From assembly GCF_020172085.1 (NCBI RefSeq), contig NZ_JAIVAT010000003.1, forward strand, positions 930,001-994,000: DNA of 64,000 nucleotides. Reading direction: 5' to 3'. This stretch comes from Rossellomorea aquimaris. GTDB lineage: Bacteria > Bacillota > Bacilli > Bacillales > Bacillaceae_B. The translations under genes were made by a program, and so were the position numbers. This document shows, in pieces, positions 8,399-16,717 of this stretch (its first letter is position 1; each line of letters starts with the position of its first letter). The notes beneath the pieces are model-generated. The model was not told the DNA's origin. It worked only from the letters and a program-made list of their open reading frames with translations, and made no database searches.

Positions 8399-8964
8399 TG
8401 CTCTATTTTGTTTTGTTCTTCTCTGTATTGGTGATTCAAAGACTTGTAGAGCTGTTCATAGCGAAATCGAATGAGAAATGGATGAAGAAGCAGGGTGCCA
8501 AGGAATACGGACAATCACACTATAGAATGATGGTAGCTATTCACATCGCATTTTTTATTTCTCTTTTAATTGAAGGTGGTGTCTTTCATTCAGGAGTCAA
8601 TCCCTTTTGGCCGTTATTGCTTGCTGGGTTCATCCTTACTCAACTGGTGAGGATATGGGCGATTGCTTCTCTGGGAAAGTATTGGAATACCAAAATCATC
8701 GTCCTTCCAAAAGCGGATGTCGTGGCAAAAGGGCCTTATAAACATCTGAAGCACCCAAACTATCTTATCGTCACATTGGAATTACTGATTATTCCATTAC
8801 TTTTCAATGCGTTTTGGACACTGTTCATCTTTGCATTATTAAATCAATTCATTCTTTCTATCCGTATCCCGCTCGAGGAACACGCACTGAAGGCAGAGAC
8901 AGATTACGGACAGGTGCATTTCAAAACAAAGGGCTGGATTCCTCTGTTTAAAAAAGAAAAATGA
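8395..8964 (+). CDS. bpsB: Isoprenylcysteine carboxyl methyltransferase-family alkylpyrone methyltransferase
   Basis: A 189-residue integral membrane protein with about four hydrophobic segments and the ICMT-family C-terminal signature GPYKHLKHPNY followed by LEEHALKAETDYGQV. In B. subtilis the equivalent BpsB (YpbQ) O-methylates alkylpyrones made by BpsA. The ATG at 8395 overlaps the bpsA stop as ATGA, implying translational coupling; ATG 8398 is equally possible since GAGGTGG is then better spaced. Function is inferred from the pairing and fold. Confidence 0.88.
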   Translation: MMLYFVLFFSVLVIQRLVELFIAKSNEKWMKKQGAKEYGQSHYRMMVAIHIAFFISLLIEGGVFHSGVNPFWPLLLAGFILTQLVRIWAIASLGKYWNTKIIVLPKADVVAKGPYKHLKHPNYLIVTLELLIIPLLFNAFWTLFIFALLNQFILSIRIPLEEHALKAETDYGQVHFKTKGWIPLFKKEK

Positions 8965-8973
8965 TTTTCTTAT

Positions 8974-9028
8974 TGAAAATGATTATCAATTTTGATAAGA
9001 TTCTAATTGAAGATGAAAATTATTCTCA
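8974..9028 (+). promoter_or_regulatory. Two Fur-like boxes
   Basis: TGAAAATGATTATCA at 8974-8988 differs from the Bacillus Fur 7-1-7 consensus (TGATAATNATTATCA) at one position; TGAAAATTATTCTCA at 9014-9028 differs at two. They lie 16-70 bases upstream of a 56-residue membrane protein and just after bpsB. Repression of that small gene when iron is plentiful is the simplest inference. Confidence 0.6.
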
Positions 9029-9044
9029 AAAGGGCGGGATTCAA

Positions 9045-9215
9045 ATGGTATGGTTTTTGATATTGTTTACGGTAGTAGCGTATGGCTTCACAATGAAGTA
9101 TATTTTATCTAACGTCATGAAGAATCCAGCACAACGGGAGAACAAGTCATCCTACCAGACGAACCCTAAATCGTTTGTTCGCTCAAACTTGATCGCAACA
9201 GAAACAACAAGATAA
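9045..9215 (+). CDS. Small membrane protein, probably iron-regulated
   Basis: A 56-residue protein with one N-terminal membrane helix (residues 2-20, MVWFLILFTVVAYGFTMKYI) and a polar tail rich in N, S and T. No family is recognised. ATG 9045 is chosen since AAAAGGGCGGG lies 6 bases upstream, and the frame upstream of it runs through the Fur-like boxes. It is followed by 188 bases without a clear terminator before dynA. The Fur-like boxes suggest a role in iron limitation, perhaps as a helper peptide of a membrane complex; this is speculation. Confidence 0.6.
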   Translation: MVWFLILFTVVAYGFTMKYILSNVMKNPAQRENKSSYQTNPKSFVRSNLIATETTR

Positions 9216-9403
9216 ATAGATCTAGCCTTCTTCTTAACGGGAGAGGTTTTTTTTTGTCTTTTTTCCACATTTAGATCTTTTGCATATACTGCTGATATCA
9301 TCACCCATTTCCTTCATCATGACAGGATATCATAGAGAATTTATATGAAATACGTTAAAATAAAAACGTTATCATTTTTGTCAGCGCAGAAAGGAATTAG
9401 ACT

Positions 9404-12400
9404 ATGAGTCAGATTGAACATAAAAGCACGGAATTACATAATACGTTTAAAGATCTTGCAGCCTACTATGATATCTTCATGCAAAATGGTGATGAAGAAA
9501 GGGCCGCCAAAGTGGAAAGGTTGGCAGAAAAGCTGAACAAGCATGAGTTGATCCTCGCTTTTTGCGGGCATTTTTCCGCTGGTAAGTCCACCATGATCAA
9601 CAGCCTGATGGGAGAAGATATTCTTCCATCAAGTCCGATACCAACCAGTGCGAATTTGGTCAAGGTTCATCATGCACAAACAGATTTTGCGAAAATTCAT
9701 TATCACAAATCCGAAACCTTATACTTTAAGGCACCTTACGACTTTAAGGCCATAAAGGAATTTTGTAAAAATGGTGAAGATGTTTATTCTGTAGAGATAG
9801 GGCGAAAGAGAAGTGAAGTGCCTGAAGGCGTATCTGTATTGGATACACCAGGTGTCGATAGTACAGATGATGCCCACAGACTTTCTACGGAATCAGCCAT
9901 CCACTTGGCAGATGCCGTTTTTTATGTAATGGATTATAACCATGTCCAATCTCAAGTGAATTTCGAGTTCACCAAGGAAATGGTTCGACATGGCGTCAAA
10001 TTGTATCTAATCGTCAATCAAATCGATAAGCATCAGGATGAAGAATTAGCCTTCACCGAGTTTCAGGAAAGCGTCAAGAACTCATTCGCATCATGGGGAG
10101 TAGTACCGGATGGAACCTTTTTTACAAGTTTGAAGAACCCTGACCATCCACACAACGACCTTAGGAAACTACAGGTTCTGATCGAAGGTCACGTCAAAAA
10201 GAAAAGTGAACTGATTGAAGACTCGGCGATCTCTGCCATTTCCCAATTGAAATCTGAACATGAGAAATGGTATGAGGAAAATCTGGAAAAAATCAAGGAT
10301 AGAGCCCTGGAAAGTCTTACTGAAGAAGAATGGGAGAATAAAGACATCCTTCTTGCGAAAGAAAAAAAGTTGATGGAAACAGTAGCGAAAAGAAATATCA
10401 AAGCCGTTAAAGATCAATTCGAAGAGGAGAGAAGGGAAATTCTCAAAAATGCCTACTTGATGCCTTTCGAAACAAGGGAGTTAGCCAAAGCCTACCTGGA
10501 AAGCAGACAACCGGACTTTAAAGTCGGATTCCTATTCTCGAAACAAAAGACAGAAGAGGAAAAAGCGATGAGACTTCGCACGTTTAAAGAGGATATGAAC
10601 ACCCGGATTGAAGCTCAATTGGAATGGCATTTAAAGACCCTAGGAAAGAATATGGTGAAAGAATATCTTCCTTCATCTAGTCAGGGGCTGGAATGGGATC
10701 GACTGAAACTTGAAGTCGATGATCGCTTCCTGGAGGATTTGATTAAACAAGGCGCAGGTATTACGAGTGACTATGTTCTTCAATATTGTGATGATCTTTC
10801 GGAGGCGTTGAAAAGGAAAGCGAGAAATGAAACGAATGAGTTGAAGGAAGCTCTGATTTCTGAAATGGAGAACTCATCTGAAGAGGAGCATTCAGCCATG
10901 GAAGAGGAGTTGGATGAGCTTCAGAAGAAGACCGGCATGATTTATCAATGGAACCTGCTTCAAGATGAGAAAAATGCACAGCTCCGAAAATTAATGAAAG
11001 CGGAAATCGAACCTAAGCGGGCTGATTCGGTTATTTCAGAATGGATCGTGAAATGGAAAGAGAGGGAGGAAGATTATATTCTGGCCTCTGAGGAGGTTCT
11101 TGAACAGAGAAAGGGAGCAAGACACGATCAGGAAGAGGATCCTAGAGCTGCCATGCACGAACAGGAAACGTCTTCTGCCTCTATGGAAGAGGTCATCGAT
11201 CGGTTAGATAAGATGTCCCACGTGTTCAAAAAGTATAAAGGCTTTGCGAGAATGGCCGAACTATTGCAAGGAAAGAGGGACCGGCTTTCGAATCAATCCT
11301 TTACGATTGCATTATTTGGTGCTTTTAGTGCCGGGAAATCATCGTTTGCCAATGCCCTGTTAGGAAGGAAAGTCCTTCCTGTGAGTCCGAATCCCACCAC
11401 TGCTTCCATTAATCGAATCAACCCGGTTTCTGAAGAACATGAACATGAAACGGCCAATGTGCAAATCAAAACCCATGAACAGTTGTTTTCGGACATCAAT
11501 CATTCTCTTTCATTTTTTAATCGAAGTGTGTCATCCCTGGACGAAGCAAATGAGCTGATCCCTGCATTAACCAGTGAAGGAAGCGGCAAAGAAAATGTTC
11601 ACCTCTCTTTCCTTCAAGCCTTTCTCAAGGGATATCCTTCCTTTAAGGAAAGTCTTGGAAGTTCTCGGAAGGTCGACCTTGACCAATATAGAGGATATGT
11701 AGCGGATGAGGAAAAGGCTTGCTTTGTTGAGTCTATTGATCTTTACTTCGATTGTGAGATTACAAGACAGGGAATCACCCTCGTCGATACTCCAGGAGCA
11801 GATTCTATCAATGCTCGGCACACGGGTGTTGCGTTCGAATATATCAAGAATGCCGATGCGATTCTTTTTGTGACGTATTATAATCATGCTTTTGCAAAGG
11901 CTGACAGGGAATTCCTTATCCAACTGGGCAGGGTGAAGGACACCTTTGAATTGGATAAAATGTTTTTTGTTGTCAATGCCATCGACCTTGCCAGTCATGA
12001 AGAAGAAAAAAATGAAGTCATCGACTATGTAGAAAATCAGTTGATGCAATATGGGATCCGTTTTCCGAGGATATTCGGAGTATCGTCCCTTCAAGCTCTT
12101 AAAGATTCCGACTCACATAAATCAGGCATCGATGTTTTCAAGGAGGAATTTCAAACCTTCATACAGAATGATTTAGTGAGTATGAGCTTAGATTCCGCAC
12201 TAGGTGAATGGGAAAGAGGACTGCAGCGTTTTAGACAATATCTGCATTCCGCTTCAAGTGATAAGAACTATAAACAAGTAAGGAAGCAGGAGCTTGTAGA
12301 GAGAAAGGCAGAGGTTCTCACCCTTATTGATGCCCAAGCTGTAGTGCCCCTTATAGTGGAAATGCAGCAGGAATCTAAGGAGCTAGTTTATTATGTGAAA

Positions 12401-13024
12401 CAAAGAGTATTCTTCCGGTTATCGGACTTCTATAAGGAAGCATTCCATTCAGGATTATTCCTGCAGTTCCCAACACAATCAAAGGCGATTCAAGAAGGGT
12501 TAAAAGAGTTTCTATCGAGTATCGGGTTTGATCTTGCTCAAGAAATGCGGGCTACATCCCTTCGAATCCAGCAGTTCATTCAAAAGCAGCTCCATGATCA
12601 ATGGTTGGCCCTGGAAGACAAGATCCAGCGGGTAGAGCCGGATCTTGTCTTGTCTCCACTGGAGTATAAAACTGATCGCACCATCGAATTCGAGAGCGCC
12701 TTTGACCAAGTGGAACTAAGACCGTTTGAAGAAGCCTTTTCAACATTTAAGAATCCAAAGCATTTCTTTGAAAAGGGTGGGAAAAAGGTTGTACAGGTGA
12801 AACTCGAGTCCTTGCTTCAAGAACCTGCCGACCATTATCTGACTCAGGAACAGGAACGACTGGATACGTGGGGAGGAGCGTTCTTAGAAGGAGGATTCGA
12901 GGCGCTTAAAGAAGAAGTAATTAGTCAAGTGTTAGATCAGATCGCATCCCATCTGGAGGCTCTTGAAACTGTTCAGGACCTGAATCAACTGAAGCAGGAT
13001 TTAGAGCAGCTCGAACAAGCATAA
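9404..13024 (+). CDS. dynA: Double dynamin-like GTPase DynA
   Basis: A 1206-residue bacterial dynamin made of two fused dynamin modules, as in B. subtilis DynA (YpbR), which tethers and fuses membranes and helps resist phage and membrane-damaging agents. GTPase 1 has GHFSAGKS at residues 55-62, then DTPGVDS and NQID. GTPase 2 has GAFSAGKS at 639-646, then DTPGAD and NAID. Both modules carry long charged helical stalks. All G motifs appear intact. It has its own upstream region and is followed after 23 bases by the cysteine-rich ORF, with GAGGAGG between them. Confidence 0.95.
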   Translation: MSQIEHKSTELHNTFKDLAAYYDIFMQNGDEERAAKVERLAEKLNKHELILAFCGHFSAGKSTMINSLMGEDILPSSPIPTSANLVKVHHAQTDFAKIHYHKSETLYFKAPYDFKAIKEFCKNGEDVYSVEIGRKRSEVPEGVSVLDTPGVDSTDDAHRLSTESAIHLADAVFYVMDYNHVQSQVNFEFTKEMVRHGVKLYLIVNQIDKHQDEELAFTEFQESVKNSFASWGVVPDGTFFTSLKNPDHPHNDLRKLQVLIEGHVKKKSELIEDSAISAISQLKSEHEKWYEENLEKIKDRALESLTEEEWENKDILLAKEKKLMETVAKRNIKAVKDQFEEERREILKNAYLMPFETRELAKAYLESRQPDFKVGFLFSKQKTEEEKAMRLRTFKEDMNTRIEAQLEWHLKTLGKNMVKEYLPSSSQGLEWDRLKLEVDDRFLEDLIKQGAGITSDYVLQYCDDLSEALKRKARNETNELKEALISEMENSSEEEHSAMEEELDELQKKTGMIYQWNLLQDEKNAQLRKLMKAEIEPKRADSVISEWIVKWKEREEDYILASEEVLEQRKGARHDQEEDPRAAMHEQETSSASMEEVIDRLDKMSHVFKKYKGFARMAELLQGKRDRLSNQSFTIALFGAFSAGKSSFANALLGRKVLPVSPNPTTASINRINPVSEEHEHETANVQIKTHEQLFSDINHSLSFFNRSVSSLDEANELIPALTSEGSGKENVHLSFLQAFLKGYPSFKESLGSSRKVDLDQYRGYVADEEKACFVESIDLYFDCEITRQGITLVDTPGADSINARHTGVAFEYIKNADAILFVTYYNHAFAKADREFLIQLGRVKDTFELDKMFFVVNAIDLASHEEEKNEVIDYVENQLMQYGIRFPRIFGVSSLQALKDSDSHKSGIDVFKEEFQTFIQNDLVSMSLDSALGEWERGLQRFRQYLHSASSDKNYKQVRKQELVERKAEVLTLIDAQAVVPLIVEMQQESKELVYYVKQRVFFRLSDFYKEAFHSGLFLQFPTQSKAIQEGLKEFLSSIGFDLAQEMRATSLRIQQFIQKQLHDQWLALEDKIQRVEPDLVLSPLEYKTDRTIEFESAFDQVELRPFEEAFSTFKNPKHFFEKGGKKVVQVKLESLLQEPADHYLTQEQERLDTWGGAFLEGGFEALKEEVISQVLDQIASHLEALETVQDLNQLKQDLEQLEQA

Positions 13025-13047
13025 AGAAGAAGAGGAGGACAATTTCT

Positions 13048-13227
13048 GTGAATCCTTATCATTGCTGTGCTACATGCATTCACATTCGAGGAATGAAGAC
13101 AGATCAGAAAACCACCTATTTCTGTTCACGACTGGGCTATGAAACCAAAACCACTTACCAATTTTCTTGCTGGGAACCGAAAGAGGAAGTGCTGAAATTG
13201 ATGAAGAAGAGGGGGATGATATCATGA
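13048..13227 (+). CDS. Small cysteine-rich protein
   Basis: A 59-residue ORF starting with GTG, 9 bases after GAGGAGG. It contains HCCATCIHI, FCSRLGYETK and FSCWEPK, a C-x3-C ... C ... C pattern that probably binds zinc, with a lysine-rich C-terminus. Its TGA overlaps the ATG of the following sulfurtransferase (ATGA), so translation of the two is coupled, and it may be part of a dynA-led operon. I do not recognise a named family. A metal or thiol role would fit the rhodanese partner but is inference. Confidence 0.7.
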   Translation: MNPYHCCATCIHIRGMKTDQKTTYFCSRLGYETKTTYQFSCWEPKEEVLKLMKKRGMIS

Positions 13228-14054
13228 GTATGCTCGTAAATGTAAATTGGCTGAAGGATCATATGCATGATGAGAATGTAAGAATCATTGATAGTCGTTT
13301 TTCTTTAGGAAATCCTGATAGAGGTCGAGAGAAGTACAATCAAAGCCATATTCCGGGTGCCGTCTTTTTTGATCTTGAAAAGGATTTATCCGGGCTTGCA
13401 AAAAAACATGGTGGTCGCCACCCCCTCCCGAACATGAAGAATTTCCTGCGAAAAGTCGAAGATGCAGGGATCGACAATCAAACAACCATCGTGATCTATG
13501 ATGAAGAAGAAGGCGCATTTGCAGGTAGATGCTGGTGGTTATTCCATTACATCGGTCATGAGAACGTCTACCTACTGAATGGAGGATTTGCTGCTTGGAA
13601 AAAAGCTTCAGGTAAGACGGAATCTACTGTTCCCATATATCCTTCATCAAGCTATCATCCCAACTTCAATGAAGACATTGTGGCATCTTTGGATGATGTA
13701 AGGAGCATTGCAAATGGGAATAGGGATACCCCATTGATCGATTCTCGGAGCAGGGAACGATTCGCAGGTCGTGAAGAACCAATCGACCGTATACCAGGCC
13801 ATATTCCAGGTGCGATAAATCTTCCATGGACAGATGGTGTAAAGAATGGTTATTTCATTGGACCGGATGAACAGAATGAACGTTTCTCCGAGCTGAAGAA
13901 AGAAGACCCGATCATCGTGTATTGTGGATCCGGTGTGACAGCCACACCAAACTTTATTGGGCTCAAGGAAGCTGGATTTGCCAATGTTAAACTTTATGTA
14001 GGGAGCTACAGTGATTGGGTTTCCTATGAAAATCACAAGGTAGAGAAAGAGTAA
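13224..14054 (+). CDS. Tandem-domain sulfurtransferase (rhodanese / 3-mercaptopyruvate type)
   Basis: A 276-residue protein with two rhodanese domains: an inactive N-terminal one (residues about 8-125, with SRFSLGNPDRG and HIPGAVFFDL) and a catalytic C-terminal one with active-site C234 in CGSGVTA. Such enzymes transfer sulfur to thiols or cyanide. A CGSGVT-type loop is nearer to mercaptopyruvate sulfurtransferases than to thiosulfate-specific CRKGVT. ATG 13224 is chosen by the ATGA overlap and the AGGGGG upstream. It ends the putative dynA transcript, as a strong terminator follows. Confidence 0.9.
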   Translation: MSMLVNVNWLKDHMHDENVRIIDSRFSLGNPDRGREKYNQSHIPGAVFFDLEKDLSGLAKKHGGRHPLPNMKNFLRKVEDAGIDNQTTIVIYDEEEGAFAGRCWWLFHYIGHENVYLLNGGFAAWKKASGKTESTVPIYPSSSYHPNFNEDIVASLDDVRSIANGNRDTPLIDSRSRERFAGREEPIDRIPGHIPGAINLPWTDGVKNGYFIGPDEQNERFSELKKEDPIIVYCGSGVTATPNFIGLKEAGFANVKLYVGSYSDWVSYENHKVEKE

Positions 14055-14060
14055 TGGAGG

Positions 14061-14106
14061 ATAGCTAATTGGAAAAGGTTCATCACTTTTCCAATTAGCT
14101 ATTTAT
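14061..14106 (+). terminator. Rho-independent terminator
   Basis: Perfect 17-bp inverted repeat (ATAGCTAATTGGAAAAG and its complement) with an eight-base loop, then TTAT. It is long enough to be a strong stop for the dynA-rhodanese unit. Confidence 0.8.
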
Positions 14107-14167
14107 GCTTATATGTTATACTTTAAAAAGTGAAATGGACGAATTGAAGTGATAAGGAGTGGATGAA

Positions 14168-15067
14168 ATGGAAAATAAAAATGAGCATTTATTATTAATA
14201 GATGGAATGGCATTACTTTTTCGATCTTTCTTTGCAACAGCCGTAACGGGCCAATTCATGATGAATTCTAAAGGCCTTCCAACAAATGGGGTGCAGGGAT
14301 TCATGAAGCACTTGCTAATGGCAGCGGATCATGTAAAACCTACACATATCATTGTATGTTGGGATATGGGAAGTCAGACATTCCGTAACGAAGTATTCAA
14401 CGACTATAAATCAAATCGTAATGCACCACCAGTTGAATTGATTCCTCAGTTCGACCTTGCAAAAGAAGTGGCAGCAGGATTCAATCTCTCAAATGTGGGG
14501 GTAGTCGGCTATGAAGCAGACGATTGTATCGGGACATTGGCAAAGCTTCATCAATCTGAACGCAAAGTATCCGTACTTAGCGGAGACCAGGACCTGCTTC
14601 AGCTTCTTGACGAGAACATTGATATTATGTTGTTGAAAAAAGGTTTTGGGAACTACCAGACGTATACGAAAGACATTTTTGTGGAAGAAAGAGGCATTAC
14701 CCCGCAACAATTTATCGATGTGAAAGCACTGATGGGAGATACTAGTGACGGATATCCAGGGGTAAAAGGGATCGGGGAGAAAACCGCATTGAAACTGATC
14801 CAACAATATGACGATATATCCGGTATCCTTGCCAATTTGCACGAGCTCACTCCTTCTCAACGAAAGAAAATCGAAGAGGATTTGGACATGCTGCATGTTT
14901 CAAGGAAGCTTGCTGAAATTCACTGTGAAGTACCATTATCTGTTTCCGTTGAGGAAGCCAGATGGAATAACGTATCACATGATACACTTTCCCTGGTGGA
15001 CGACTTAGAACTGAAAGTTCTTAGAAGGTTTTTAGTAGGGTCGAATGTATTGGTGGCTTCCAGTTAA
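14168..15067 (+). CDS. ypcP: 5'-3' exonuclease (FEN/Xni type)
   Basis: A 299-residue nuclease like the 5' domain of DNA polymerase I. Acidic metal-binding motifs are visible: LLLIDG, WDMGSQTFRNE, GYEADDCIG, SGDQDLLQL and MGDTSDGYPGVKGIGEKTA; the last contains the helix-hairpin-helix that binds DNA. B. subtilis YpcP removes RNA primers and flaps together with PolA and RNase HII. The ATG at 14168 has AAGGAG 9 bases upstream; GTG 14159 is too near that site. A terminator precedes and another follows, so it is monocistronic. Confidence 0.93.
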   Translation: MENKNEHLLLIDGMALLFRSFFATAVTGQFMMNSKGLPTNGVQGFMKHLLMAADHVKPTHIIVCWDMGSQTFRNEVFNDYKSNRNAPPVELIPQFDLAKEVAAGFNLSNVGVVGYEADDCIGTLAKLHQSERKVSVLSGDQDLLQLLDENIDIMLLKKGFGNYQTYTKDIFVEERGITPQQFIDVKALMGDTSDGYPGVKGIGEKTALKLIQQYDDISGILANLHELTPSQRKKIEEDLDMLHVSRKLAEIHCEVPLSVSVEEARWNNVSHDTLSLVDDLELKVLRRFLVGSNVLVASS

Positions 15068-15079
15068 CGAGGAATTGAG

Positions 15080-15117
15080 TGTGTCAGGGATCGTCATGTC
15101 CCCCTGACACATTTTTA
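15080..15117 (+). terminator. Rho-independent terminator after ypcP
   Basis: TGTGTCAGGG / CCCTGACACA stem with a 12-base loop, followed by TTTTTATT. Confidence 0.88.
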
Positions 15118-15124
15118 TTAGGAC

Positions 15125-15262
15125 TTACTTTTTATTTGTTTTTTTAGCTGCATTTTCTAATGTGCTTTTTGGCTCCATTGCGAATTCAGCATCCTGGGAA
15201 ATGCCTTGGGGATTAACGCTTTTTGCATTCTTCCCTTTGTTTTTATTGTTTCCTTTGGTCAT
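15125..15262 (-). CDS. sspL: Small acid-soluble spore protein L-like
   Basis: A 45-residue, lysine- and asparagine-rich peptide. The C-terminal part, with NPQG and then PKSTLENAAKKTNKK, resembles B. subtilis SspL (PQG ... DPKTELEERAKKSN). It starts with ATG after GGAGGGG. Location beside ypcP agrees with my memory of the B. subtilis order. SspL is a minor spore-core protein made in the forespore under sigma-G in B. subtilis; I could not identify a convincing sigma-G promoter here. A long plus-strand frame crosses this gene but lacks a start signal there. Confidence 0.78.
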   Translation of the reverse strand: MTKGNNKNKGKNAKSVNPQGISQDAEFAMEPKSTLENAAKKTNKK

Positions 15263-15371
15263 CCTTAACCCCTCCTTGAATATGATCTTTATTATTTTGT
15301 CATTGTTCCATGCAAATATCCCATGTACAGAGAGATTTTTGGGACAAACTATGGATAAGGGAGGTGTAAGG

Positions 15372-15860
15372 GTGAACAAAGGAATCATAACGGCATTGAT
15401 AAGTATAGCTTTTGCACAAGGATTAAAGATCCCATTGCACTTTATGAAAAAGAAGGAATGGAAACCGGAGTTGTTTTTCCAAACTGGCGGAATGCCGAGC
15501 TCCCACAGTGCCGGAGTGGCATCGTTAACGACATTTATTGCATTAAAAAGAGGGGTAAGAACGATCGATTTCGCTCTTTCCTTTATTTTTGGTTTGATTG
15601 TCATGTACGATGCACAGGGGATTCGTCGCCAAACCGGCGAATTGACCCTTAAGGTCAATAGCCTGGATGAGCTCGTCCGTAAGGCACATGAAAAGGAAAC
15701 AGTGGAATTTGAAGAGAAAAAACCAAAGAGACTGAAGGAAATGCTCGGACATCAGCCCCAGGAAGTGGTAGGCGGTGCATTACTCGGATCTCTTTTAGGC
15801 TTCATTGCGTTCTTGTTTTCTAAAAAGGATAGGCAAAAGAAAAAATTTTCTGTAAGATAA
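15372..15860 (+). CDS. Divergent PAP2 family membrane protein (DUF212)
   Basis: A 162-residue membrane protein with family hallmarks GMPSSHSA, MYDAQGIRRQ and LGHQPQEVVGGALLG. These correspond to the phosphatase motifs of acid phosphatase/vanadium peroxidase-related enzymes in divergent form, so phosphatase activity on a lipid phosphate is possible but unproven. Four membrane segments flank a cytoplasmic lysine/glutamate-rich loop. B. subtilis YuiD belongs to the same family. GTG 15372 is the start, since GGGAGG lies 7-10 bases before it. Confidence 0.85.
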   Translation: MNKGIITALISIAFAQGLKIPLHFMKKKEWKPELFFQTGGMPSSHSAGVASLTTFIALKRGVRTIDFALSFIFGLIVMYDAQGIRRQTGELTLKVNSLDELVRKAHEKETVEFEEKKPKRLKEMLGHQPQEVVGGALLGSLLGFIAFLFSKKDRQKKKFSVR

Positions 15861-15894
15861 GAGATGACAAAGTGGCGATAAGGTGAGGAGAAAC

Positions 15895-16161
15895 GTGAAA
15901 AAGACAACAGAAGAATTTCTCATAGATCTAGAAAATAAAGGCTTTAAGTTCCAAGAAGACGCAATCGGCTTTATCTATTTCGGAAAAAAATACACAGATG
16001 CCCCGGACGAATTGGTCAATAGTGCCATCGAAATAACATTAAAAGCACAAAAGCAATTCGACAGCAGCTTCTACATGTCCATACTAGAAAGGCTTCATTC
16101 CCAGCAAATTGCATCACGAAAAGAAGCCCTGAGATGGATGGAAAACCAAGGATTGGCATAA
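15895..16161 (+). CDS. DUF6123-like small protein
   Basis: An 88-residue soluble, mostly helical protein. The GFKFQEDAIGFIYFGKKYT segment and the following TLKAQKQFDSSFYMSILERL resemble a Bacillaceae-specific family of unknown function (I believe DUF6123). No catalytic motif or membrane segment is present. GTG 15895 follows GGTGAGGAG; the GTG at 15883 lies inside that site. It is 34 bases after the PAP2-like gene and probably shares its transcript, which then runs into the tandem structured repeats. Confidence 0.65.
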   Translation: MKKTTEEFLIDLENKGFKFQEDAIGFIYFGKKYTDAPDELVNSAIEITLKAQKQFDSSFYMSILERLHSQQIASRKEALRWMENQGLA

Positions 16162-16535
16162 AGAAAAGCGAAGGCGGCTCGTTCAGGCCCGACAAGCATA
16201 AGATGAATGGACCAGAAAGGCGTACTTTGCCTTTTTGGTCCATTTAGCTTATGACCTCGAGGGCCTAGCCGCCGCAGCTGGACAAAAGAAAAGCGAAGGC
16301 GGCTCGTTCAGGCCCGACAAGCATAAGATGAATGGACCGGAAAGGCGTACTTTGCCTTTTTGGTCCATTTAGCTTATGACCTCGAGGGCCTAGCCGCCGC
16401 AGCTGGACAAAAGAAAAGCGAAGGCGGCTCGTTCAGAGGCGACAAGCATAAGACGAACCAACCGGAAAGGCGTACTTTGCCTTTTTGGTTGGTTTGACTT
16501 ATGACCTCGAGCCTCTAGCCGCCGTAGCTGGACAG
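16161..16535. repeat. Structured repeat B, three 125-bp tandem units
   Basis: Units begin at 16161, 16286 and 16411 (each AAGAAAAGCG), exact period 125 bp, in reverse orientation to the copies at 2878-3160. Units 1 and 2 are almost identical; unit 3 differs in blocks, and the blocks change together on both sides of each stem: GGCCC/GGGCC becomes GAGGC/GCCTC, and ATGGACC/GGTCCAT becomes ACCAACC/GGTTGGT. The outer GGCGGCT/AGCCGCC and inner AAAGGC/GCCTTT stems stay constant. Non-coding. The rest of the gap (16536-16681) shows nothing recognisable. Confidence 0.92.
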
Positions 16536-16681
16536 TCTCATAATAATCTAGAGGGGTCCTTCTTTTTCAGGAAAGAGAGAAGAGAGAGGATCGGTTGAAT
16601 TTGGGACGCATCGATAGATAAATCTGGATACGGTCGATAAATCCCCCTTACGAATCTGAGGTACACACAAAATTTCCCCTA

Positions 16682-16717
16682 TAAAAATAGGAGTGCCGCC
16701 GAACGGCATCCTATTTT
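16682..16717 (-). terminator. Terminator of the DMT transporter gene
   Basis: Stem TAAAATAGGA-TGCCG / CGGCA-TCCTATTTTTA read on the minus strand, overlapping the last codon of the gene, with T-rich sequence after it. Confidence 0.8.

Noticed and set aside
11567-12094. Long antisense frame in dynA
   Set aside because: It lies wholly within the second GTPase module, on the opposite strand, with no start signal and no recognisable domain.
15162-15371. Upstream extension of the divergent PAP2 gene
   Set aside because: The extension runs antisense through the SspL-like gene and lacks a ribosome site; GTG 15372 has GGGAGG upstream and gives a family-typical protein.
16161-16535. CRISPR array candidate
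   Set aside because: The 125-bp units are adjacent, long and nearly identical throughout, with no short repeats separated by unique spacers and no cas genes.
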